Shown here: positions 35,831-42,632 of the stretch, piece by piece
How positions within the stretch are numbered: the stretch's first letter is position 1
How the letters are laid out: every line of letters starts with the position of its first letter
From: JAKZVK01 sp965248255
GTDB lineage: Bacteria; Acidobacteriota; Terriglobia; Bryobacterales; UBA6623
DNA length: 64,000 bases
Reading direction: 5' to 3'
Assembly (NCBI GenBank): GCA_965248255.1
Contig: CBDFIW010000004.1
Span: 62,001 to 126,000 of the forward strand
Position numbers and translations under genes: made by a program
The notes under the pieces: model-generated
What the model was told of the DNA's origin: nothing
Databases searched by the model: none
Seen by the model: the letters and a program-made list of their open reading frames with translations, nothing else

Positions 35831-37432
35831 CCAGGATTACCGTTTTGGCCATCCCGGTACTGACAGCATAGGCGAGCCACGGCTGCGGTGCAACGTTTTC
35901 GCACTGCTTTCACGTTCGATCCTGCTTTCTTCGCCGGTCCGCCTTCAGATCGGGTCCGGTCAAGGCGTTCCGGCAACGCCAGCGGCCACTCTGCCGACAC
36001 CGCTCCGACCTTGCCTCTCGGCAACTCCCCGCTCCGGCTGCCCCGCGCTCGCCGCGTTACCCTCCGGGCACAGGCAGCGCCCAGATCCTGCTCAGCATGT
36101 CACCGAACAGCCGCCGGTTCAGATGTCCCTGGGCCAACAGCAACCAGTAGTAGCGGGCATGTTTGACCAGACGGCCGCCGGTCTTCATTAGCCGCTGCTG
36201 CAAGCTCGTCAGCGACCAGCTCTTGATCCTGTGCGGCAGCCCCAGCCGCCGCCACAAGTTGCCCAGGTTATAGGCCAGCACGCTGAGTTGCAGTCGCACT
36301 TCGTTGGCCCGGAAGCGATGGCACGACAGCCGCGTCCAGTGCGTGGCCTGTTTGCCTTCCTTGATCCACTGCTCGGCCGTGCCGCGCTTGTTGTAGAAGC
36401 GCACCACCGAGCGGCTTGGCAAGCGCAGGCTCGTCACGATGAATCCGACCCGCGGGAACAGCTCGCCCTGGTGATGTTCGACCTGGGCGACGATCCGCCT
36501 CGCCTGCGACCAACTCTCCGCCTGATAGCGAAAACTCTTGTAGCGCACCAAGGGCTTCCGGGAGGGCCTTCCCGGCGGGCGAAACAAGATGTCTTCGATC
36601 TCCAATTCCAGGCTCTTGTTGGCCGGAATGCGAATGGCGTACTGCACTCCGCGTTTCTCCGAAGACTCATAAATCTCCGGCTTAGCAAAGGCCGCATCGC
36701 CGCGGAAGGTGACCTGTTTGCCCGCAGCCTGTTGGCGCTCGATCTCCGGCAGCAGCAACTCGTCCCAGTCGTCAGCGCTGTGCACATTGCCGGGACGCAG
36801 CTTGGCGGCCAGACAATCGCCGTGCTGGTTGAACAGCAACAGTGGGTGGTAGCAGATGGACTCGAAATGGCCGTTATAGGCGCTGCCTTCTTGTTGGCCA
36901 TGGACGGGGCTCTCGGTGGAGTCCATGTCGAGAACGACGCGCTCGCAGTCGTCCGTCGTCTCGGCTTGCGCGACCAACTCGCGGTTCACCGCCATCAATC
37001 CCAGCAGATTCTCCTCACTCGCGAGCAGCCCTGTCTCGAAGCTCTGTAGCCGCGAGGTGAGCGCCCCGCCGCGATCCCAGTTCTTCTGCGAGCCGATCAA
37101 GCGAAAGGTCGGATCGGCGGATACTCGAACGGCGTCATTGAGGTCCTCGTAGCCGGCGAGTCGGCTGTAAACCGACTGCCGCAGCAGATCGGCCAGCGGG
37201 AACTTCTTGTTCAAGCCTTGTCGCGAGTCGCTGAGATGCTCCTCGATCAGCTTCCCGAGCCCGAGCCGTTCGTCCAACTCCCGAACCAGGATCAGCCCGC
37301 CGTCGGAAGTGACACGCGATCCTTGGAAATCGACTTTCAACAAACCGTTGAAGCTTAGCTGGAACGGCTTGTTTTGTTTTTCACCCATTGGGTGTTGGCC
37401 TCCATGGCGTCCTCATCGGGCTCTAGCCCCTA
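35831..37432 (-). mobile_element. IS1380-family insertion sequence, copy 2 (complete)
   Basis: The element is 1602 bp. Its low-coordinate end starts CCAGGATTACCG, identical to the end of copy 1. The 4-bp duplication TGAA lies at 35827-35830 and 37433-37436, the size expected for IS1380. The left inverted repeat is weak by eye, so the 37432 end rests on the duplication. Confidence 0.85.
36057..37388 (-). CDS. IS1380-family transposase, complete
   Basis: The 443-residue DDE transposase starts MGEKQNKPFQLSFNGLLKVD and has the family core VVLDMDSTESPVHGQQEG with YNGHFES, then TFRGDAAFAKPEIYE (second Asp region) and HWTRLSCHRFRANEVRLQL towards the C-terminus. It is complete and undamaged, and its C-terminal 306 residues are almost identical to the partial copy at 3-923. 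Confidence 0.94.
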   Translation of the reverse strand: MGEKQNKPFQLSFNGLLKVDFQGSRVTSDGGLILVRELDERLGLGKLIEEHLSDSRQGLNKKFPLADLLRQSVYSRLAGYEDLNDAVRVSADPTFRLIGSQKNWDRGGALTSRLQSFETGLLASEENLLGLMAVNRELVAQAETTDDCERVVLDMDSTESPVHGQQEGSAYNGHFESICYHPLLLFNQHGDCLAAKLRPGNVHSADDWDELLLPEIERQQAAGKQVTFRGDAAFAKPEIYESSEKRGVQYAIRIPANKSLELEIEDILFRPPGRPSRKPLVRYKSFRYQAESWSQARRIVAQVEHHQGELFPRVGFIVTSLRLPSRSVVRFYNKRGTAEQWIKEGKQATHWTRLSCHRFRANEVRLQLSVLAYNLGNLWRRLGLPHRIKSWSLTSLQQRLMKTGGRLVKHARYYWLLLAQGHLNRRLFGDMLSRIWALPVPGG

Positions 37433-37774
37433 TGAATAAAGACGCTCAAGGCCGCCGGAAGGTCGAGAGGTTTGAATCAAATTGGAAATGCGGGAAGAGA
37501 CGAAGATGAACGGCCCAGTCTTCATCTTGTCCATCACCGCTTCTTCGGCCCGCTTTCGCTGCTCTGGTGTCAGCCCGGGCGTGTGGTGCTCGCCGGGGTA
37601 GACGTAGATACCCCGGCCCGAAGCGTTGGCTTTAAGGACACGCGCAACCTCGTCTTCGTTGGTAAAGGTATTCAACGTCGCGTTGTGCCAGGGGAGAACC
37701 ATCCAAGAGATGGTGCTCCAGACGAAAAGGGCCAGACCACCGAAGAGGGCTCCCTTCCAAAGCGATTTCGGCAT
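37433..37774 (-). pseudogene. Small membrane protein truncated by IS1380
   Basis: The frame from ATG 37774 encodes one N-terminal membrane helix (GALFGGLALFVWSTISWMVL) and a conserved-looking stretch TNEDEVARVLKANASGRGIY, then MKTGPFIFVSSR. The part after that looks out of frame, and the coding region runs into the IS with three IS-derived codons. The family (an uncharacterised membrane protein of ~150 residues) is remembered, not searched. It is on the same strand as the small membrane gene at 34987-35247. Confidence 0.6.
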
Positions 37775-38182
37775 TACTTACCTCCCTGTGAAAAGCAGAC
37801 AACAGCATGCCGCGGGCCACCCCCGAACGACTCTGGCCCCACAGCCATATTCACGTACGAACCATGCCGATCGGCTCGGCTGCCAACGTTCGGCGACAGC
37901 CAGTCCCCAGCTCGGAGCACATCGTGACTGCACCCATCCCCAACAGAACGCCTCAACCTCGGATCCCCGCCACAATGATCACCTCTACCGAAACCAGTCG
38001 TAGTTGAGCCCGAGCGAGCGGTCCTCGAGCGGCAGGTGGACCTTCTGTCCGCCCGGTGTTGCGGGCTCGCACTGCTCTTGCTGATCGATAACCACGGAAT
38101 TGAATCTTCGCACGCTCGTGCCGCATCCTCAAACCGGGGACATTGACCGTCGCTCGGCGGCGCCAGCTGAGTCCATCGGCTG
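37775..38182. other. Intergenic region, nothing recognised
   Basis: About 400 bases without a supported gene or repeat. It should contain the promoter for the truncated membrane protein gene; none was recognised. Open frames on both strands are short and without ribosome sites. Confidence 0.5.
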
Positions 38183-39481
38183 TCAGCGAACGGCCACGAC
38201 GGCTACTTGCTCGAATTGGTCTTGGATGACTTGGACTGTTGTTCGAGCAGGGGGGTTCTTTGGGAAGTTTCTTCGGAACACCGCGTCCATTCGGGCCATG
38301 TCACTTTCAACGTCCTTCAGGTAAACATGCGTTTGGACAACGTGTTCCAGATCCATGCCGGCGAGCCGAACCGTGTCACGGATCTTCTCGAGTGAATCCT
38401 GCATTTGTTCTTCCAGCGTTTCACCCCGGCCGGACTTGCCCGACGTCCATAGCGTATCGCCGTCGAGGACTCCGCCCCCGGAACTTGTCGGGCTGGTTCC
38501 CATGTATTGGGGGATGAGCCGGCCTTTCGTTTCAACTTTGCTTGTGGCGACCAGCGCGAACTGCACCCGGCTCTCAGGGCCCGGCAAGCGGGAGATACAG
38601 AAGCTGGCCCGACTCGGGGCCGTTCCCAATGCAAAGAAGGTCTTCCATACGGAGTTGAGCTTGGGATAGCTTTCTCGCGTCAGAAAATACGGATTGGCGA
38701 AGACAACGTGCTCGAAGGTCAAGCCCGCGTCCGCCAGGGTTGACCCTACCTTCTCCATGGCTTTCTTGGTTTGCGCCTCGACGGTGTCGCCAAATTTTCC
38801 TGTGTCGTCCCGGCCGCCCCGCCCAGCCAAATAGACGCGGTCGCCCGCCCAGGCGGCTTGGCTGAGCGGGTTCTTGGTCACAGGCGCTGACCGATCTCGC
38901 GGCATGACGACTCGGATCCGGGATCGGTCCCCGTAGGCAATGCAACTGACCTCGATCTCAGCCCCGCCCGGCAGTCCCGGCATCTCGAGCGTCGTGCGTG
39001 CCGGGTAGGAACCTGCTTCGAAGTAGCTGCCATAGACCTTGTTCATCGTTTGGTAGTTGGAGATGTCAGCAAGGTAGACGTGACAGGTGACAACGTTGCC
39101 ATAGTCCATTCCGGCTTCGCTCAGGACGTAGCCCACCCTGTCCATAGCCCCTCTGACTTGAGCTTCGACCTGCTCTGCTTGCTCGCCGGTTTGGGGGTCG
39201 AGATCCGTCTGCCCGGCGATGTAGAGCGCCCCCCCCACCACCAGAACACCAGGGCTGTAAGGTCTGCCCGGCGGAAACTCATCAGGGTAGACGAATCGGC
39301 GCGGGACCTTATGCCCGCTTGCAATCGGGGTTGACTCGGATGGGTGCTCCGCTTCGCAGGCCCAGGGTATCAACGGCAATGACGCGACCAGAAACACCCC
39401 GGGGATCAGCTTCGATAAGACCTTCGGGGGGGGCACCCTTTGCGCATGGCAGCTCTTACTTTCCTTGCAGCATGCTGTCAC
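38183..39481 (-). CDS. Lipoprotein with three RidA (YjgF/YER057c) domains
   Basis: The 432-residue protein begins with a lipoprotein-type signal (PGVFLVASLPLIPWACEAEH; lipobox IPWAC). It then contains three successive RidA-like domains: about 62-165 (LYIAGQTDLDPQTG to PARTTLEMPGLPGGAEIEV), about 185-300 (VYLAGRGGRDDTGKFG to SRASFCISRL) and about 315-430 (LWTSGKSGRG to ARTTVQVIQDQFEQVAVV). RidA is normally one ~130-residue domain that trimerises and hydrolyses reactive imines in the cytoplasm. A single chain of three could form a pseudo-trimer, and its export is unusual. Only some of the three keep the conserved Arg in PARTT, so activity may differ by site. Confidence 0.85.
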   Translation of the reverse strand: MTACCKESKSCHAQRVPPPKVLSKLIPGVFLVASLPLIPWACEAEHPSESTPIASGHKVPRRFVYPDEFPPGRPYSPGVLVVGGALYIAGQTDLDPQTGEQAEQVEAQVRGAMDRVGYVLSEAGMDYGNVVTCHVYLADISNYQTMNKVYGSYFEAGSYPARTTLEMPGLPGGAEIEVSCIAYGDRSRIRVVMPRDRSAPVTKNPLSQAAWAGDRVYLAGRGGRDDTGKFGDTVEAQTKKAMEKVGSTLADAGLTFEHVVFANPYFLTRESYPKLNSVWKTFFALGTAPSRASFCISRLPGPESRVQFALVATSKVETKGRLIPQYMGTSPTSSGGGVLDGDTLWTSGKSGRGETLEEQMQDSLEKIRDTVRLAGMDLEHVVQTHVYLKDVESDMARMDAVFRRNFPKNPPARTTVQVIQDQFEQVAVVAVR

Positions 39482-40122
39482 AAGGGACGGGGGTGACGGA
39501 ACGACGTCGGTCGAGTGCCTGGCGGTGCCGCTCGGGGTCTCCCAGGGCCACGGCTCACGACCGAAATCCGTACGTAGGGATTCTGATGATCGCCTGATGG
39601 CCCGGCCCGCCTCAAGAGCGCCATCGGAACTTCAGAGCCGCGGACGAAAGTCCGCGGTTGCGCCTCAGCGCAATGACGCATTCAACCACGGGTGCGAGCC
39701 CCGGCAGGGGGCGGCTGAATGGCTTCAAACGTGGATGCGCAGTCTCTTCGACGACGAAGATGAGCCGTTAGCGCCCGTGAGGGCGCCACAATCATAGCCC
39801 ATGGATTCATCCATGGGTGTCAGTCGAGAGCGCCGCCACCGGCCCGTTGCTGTTTCTTTTTGCCCGCGGTCGGCGACCGAGGGCAAAAAGAAACAGCAAC
39901 GGGGGAACGAATTGGGGTAGGCGTTTCCGAACCCATGGATGAATCCATGGGCTATGATTGTTGGACCCTTGCAGGGTCGGCAGATCGGGCGTTCAGGGTC
40001 TTCTGCTCTCTACACCCGGCGGGTGGGCCAAACGCAAACATGTCCGCTCCTTTCCAGCCCCACCCGTGGAGTCATGAGGGCGTTACGACACAGACTACCG
40101 CCGGCTTACCGACGGATCCGGC
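39482..40122. repeat. Intergenic hairpin-repeat cluster
   Basis: No gene is supported. It holds an inverted TACGTACGGATTT motif (near 39565), a CCGCGGAC/GTCCGCGG-type hairpin (near 39640), one GCCCCGGCAGGG hairpin (near 39698), the three-hairpin element at 39798-39951 and, right of it, a GACCCTTGCAGGGTC hairpin (near 39965). Long frames in this region are repeat translations. Confidence 0.7.
39798..39951. repeat. Three-hairpin palindromic element, copy 2 (inverted)
   Basis: Hairpin CCCATGGATTCATCCATGGG (39798-39817), a ~61-bp imperfect palindrome at 39843-39903 that begins CCCGTTGCTGTTTC, and hairpin CCCATGGATGAATCCATGGG (39932-39951). The spacers match those of copy 1 read on the other strand, so the element is inverted relative to copy 1. 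Confidence 0.85.
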
Positions 40123-41826
40123 TCACGAAGCTTCCCCGTACTTTATGTGCAACTCCAAATCAGAAAGGACCGGCGCCTCTGCGAGGCCTCGTCGAGGGGT
40201 TATCTCGATCCGGTTCGTACCCTTCTTGACGAGTTTCGGTTCCACCTGATACCGCAACCAGCCGCTGGTGAGAGCGCTCTTCCCTAGCGCTGCTCCGTTG
40301 ATCTTGACAGCTAGATCGCGACTGCCTGTCAGCTTCTCAACCTGTAGGCGAAGCTTCACGTCAGCCCGAATCCCGGCGGACTCGCCCCACAAAACGTCGT
40401 CTCCGACGGGGAACGGTATTTCGATGGGCTGACCGGCTTTGAGCGGCGATGGATGCCGCGGCGACAGGACCGGCACGCGCAGAAACGGGTCGACGTTGAA
40501 GTACTGCTGCGCCATCGAATATCCCACCGGGTTGAGGCGGTACACCTTGTCGAGCTTTTGGAGCGCTTCCGGGTCTCCCAGCTCACGATAGAGCCGATCC
40601 CGGGTCTTGAACATGTTGAAAGTGTAGACCCCGTCGGCGCCGGAATTCCAGATGTTCATCGCCATGGCGCGGTAGGACTCCGCCGTGCTGGCGACGCCCC
40701 TGCGGGATGCGATTGCGGGTCGAATGCAGGGGTAGACCGGAACATCGTACTTGTGGCCTAACGCCACGGTTTCTTCCCAAGGGGACAGTTGCATCTCGCC
40801 GGCGATCAGGATATCAATCAGATCTTCCTGCAACCAGCGTTCGAGGTCCAAGCCCAAAGATTGGCAAGCGCCTACAGAATCGGGAACCCGAACGGCGATG
40901 AGCAGGGGGCGGTCGCGGTCCAGGCTGACTTCTTCGGTCATCGTTCGGACGCGCCGCAGCAGCTCGGTCATCTGGTCACGTTCTTCGGTGGAGGCAGGAT
41001 TTCCTGAAACCGCATAGCTCTTGAAAAAGGGCGGGTGCCGCCAGAAGTCCAGCTCCAAACCGTCGACGGCGTAACGCCGGCAGACGTCTTCGAGGATCAA
41101 GAAGGCCCGCTCGCGGACAGCCGGTTGGGCGTAATCGACGCCGCTGTAATAGCCGTACGCCAGCTTGGCGCCTTTCGGACCAAACAGATATTCGGGGTGG
41201 TCTTTCTTGAACTGCGGCAGTAAGGGGTCGGACCGCACGTAGCCGCGACCGTCGTGAATGTCGTTCATCCTGATGCTGGAGAAGATCTCGATGCCGTTTT
41301 GCTGGCAAAACTCGACCGCCAGCTCCAAAGGGTCGGTTCCTTGTTCGATGAGATCTTGGGTGATGTTGCGCGTCGGAGCGCCGTCACCAAAATCGAGGGT
41401 TTTTGTGAACACCTCCGAAACCTCGCTGGGATGCAGGAAGGCCCCGAAGCTTTGGCTGTCGGAATAGAAGAGGGAATCGATCTGGGTTCCCACCATGGGG
41501 GCAATGCGGATGTCCAGGAAGGCCTCGGGCGTGACCCTATCGCTTTGCAGGGCCTTCGTGAAACCGACGGAGGAGATGTCGGCGCCCTCCTTACGGAAGC
41601 ACAAGGCGTCGTCGCCGTCGTTGTTGAAGATGACGCGGCGGCGGCGCTGGGCGGCTTCTTTGCGCCGGCGCCTCATGGCGTCCAACTGCGATTGCTCCGG
41701 CGGCGCTTTCGTCGCGCCGGAACAGTACACGAAGGGAAGCGCCACGGCGGTCGAGGCCACTGTGGACAAGAAAGAACGGCGGGGTTGTTTTGGTTTTTCG
41801 CAGGACTGCCTGTCTTGGGGCTTCAT
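40123..41826 (-). CDS. Exported glycoside hydrolase-like protein (GH10-like, TIM barrel)
   Basis: The 567-residue protein starts with a Tat-type signal (RRSFLSTVASTAVALPFVYC, possibly also a lipobox at FVYC). The body matches a GH10-like/DUF187-type TIM barrel: FCQQNGIEIFSSIRMNDIHD, YAVDGLELDFWRHP with an acidic pair, and GADGVYTFNMF. The C-terminus is beta-rich (LAVKINGAALGKSALTSGWL), maybe a carbohydrate-binding fold. The substrate is unknown. The start ATG overlaps the stop of a 43-codon Ser/Thr kinase remnant by ATGA, so translation may be coupled to it. Confidence 0.78.
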   Translation of the reverse strand: MKPQDRQSCEKPKQPRRSFLSTVASTAVALPFVYCSGATKAPPEQSQLDAMRRRRKEAAQRRRRVIFNNDGDDALCFRKEGADISSVGFTKALQSDRVTPEAFLDIRIAPMVGTQIDSLFYSDSQSFGAFLHPSEVSEVFTKTLDFGDGAPTRNITQDLIEQGTDPLELAVEFCQQNGIEIFSSIRMNDIHDGRGYVRSDPLLPQFKKDHPEYLFGPKGAKLAYGYYSGVDYAQPAVRERAFLILEDVCRRYAVDGLELDFWRHPPFFKSYAVSGNPASTEERDQMTELLRRVRTMTEEVSLDRDRPLLIAVRVPDSVGACQSLGLDLERWLQEDLIDILIAGEMQLSPWEETVALGHKYDVPVYPCIRPAIASRRGVASTAESYRAMAMNIWNSGADGVYTFNMFKTRDRLYRELGDPEALQKLDKVYRLNPVGYSMAQQYFNVDPFLRVPVLSPRHPSPLKAGQPIEIPFPVGDDVLWGESAGIRADVKLRLQVEKLTGSRDLAVKINGAALGKSALTSGWLRYQVEPKLVKKGTNRIEITPRRGLAEAPVLSDLELHIKYGEAS

Positions 41827-41954
41827 TCAACCTCTGCGCTCTCGGTGTATAGGGCTCGATCGAGGGACGTGTCTTCGGCCTTGTAAACGACACCCATCCC
41901 GCCTTCGCCTAGCTTGTCGGTGATTTTGTAGTGGGAGATGGTTTGGCCGATCAT
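41823..41954 (-). pseudogene. N-terminal remnant of a Ser/Thr kinase gene, overlapping the next gene
   Basis: A 43-codon frame starts MIGQTISHYKITDKLGEGGM with the kinase glycine loop and continues GVVYKAEDTSLDRA, then leaves the kinase pattern (LYTESAEVE) and stops. It has a strong ribosome site (AAGGGGAGG). The same start is seen in the long kinase gene at 42633-45531. The stop TGA overlaps the GH10-like gene's ATG. It cannot be a kinase on its own; it may serve as a leader for the downstream gene. Confidence 0.75.
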
Positions 41955-42082
41955 AGCCTCCCCTTAACCTGACGGAATTGAAAGCAACGCGTCCGTTGCG
42001 TCATCCGATCGCAGCGGCCCGAAGGAAGCCGAGCCCCGAACGCGAGCGAGGGTAAATCCACTACGCGTCGGCTCAGAGGAGC

Positions 42083-42114
42083 GCACCCGTCACTGGCGTT
42101 CCGGGCTCGGTTTC
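42083..42114. repeat. 32-base intergenic repeat, second copy
   Basis: The segment beginning GCACCCGTCACTGGCGTTCC is identical over 32 bases to 11273-11304, 31 kb away. Here it abuts a kinase remnant; there it precedes the SMP-30-like gene's 3' end. It lies outside any gene in both places. Confidence 0.8.
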
Positions 42115-42130
42115 TCGATTACCACGGGTC

Positions 42131-42204
42131 GGTTGGACGACACCCATCCCGCCTTCACCGAGCTTGTCGGTGACCTTTTAATGCGAGATGGTCTGGCCGA
42201 TCAT
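42131..42204 (-). pseudogene. Second N-terminal remnant of a Ser/Thr kinase gene
   Basis: From ATG at 42204 the reading is MIGQTISH, then an in-frame TAA, then KVTDKLGEGGMGVV before similarity ends. It is a dead copy of the same kinase start as at 41954 and 45531. Confidence 0.8.
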
Positions 42205-42334
42205 GGTTGGACCACCACTAACCCGGACGAGCCGAAAGCAAGCGTCGGTGAAAGCGCAACCTGGCGGTGAGACGCGCCTGACTATCTACCACAGGCTATC
42301 CTAACCGGCCCATACCGCTCAACATTCCGGACAC

Positions 42335-42358
42335 AAAAAAGGCCCGTTTGCGGGCCTT
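42335..42358 (-). terminator. Rho-independent terminator
   Basis: On the minus strand an 8-bp GC-rich stem, AAGGCCCG with CGGGCCTT around a CAAA loop, is followed by a run of T. It would end a transcript from the kinase gene or from the hairpin-rich region 42359-42626. Confidence 0.8.
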
Positions 42359-42626
42359 GGTCTTCTCTAGGCCAGGCGTTTTACGCCTGGTAAAACGACC
42401 CCTTGTGATTAGAGCAGGCCCCTTCCAGGGGCCTTACCCAAACCGGCTTGAGCCATGAACCGGCAAAGACCTACGGTCGTCGCCCGTTGTGCACGGCTCA
42501 AGCCCGCCATCGTAAGGCCGCTAAATTTGACCGGCCTAAGGTTGCTGCAAAGGCCATCAGCGAAACCAGCCGTACAACGGCTGGCCTAGTCAACCCAAAG
42601 CCGCGTAAACGCGACTGGCCGATCAT
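42359..42626 (-). other. Hairpin-rich region after the kinase gene, possible structured RNA
   Basis: Read on the minus strand, a series of strong hairpins precedes a terminator: a CGCG/CGCG stem near 42603, CCAGCCGT/ACGGCTGG near 42571, AGGCCG/CGGCCT-like near 42518-42540, a 10-bp outer stem GGCTTGAGCC/GGCTCAAGCC spanning ~42446-42508, AGGCCCC/GGGGCCT near 42417 and CCAGGCG/CGCCTGG near 42372. Its first bases (ATGATCGGCCAG, 42626) equal the start of the kinase genes. A basic peptide frame on the plus strand (RKAAKFDRPKVAAKA) is the alternative; it has no upstream signals and runs antisense into the kinase gene. Confidence 0.4.
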
Positions 42627-42632
42627 GCTGAG

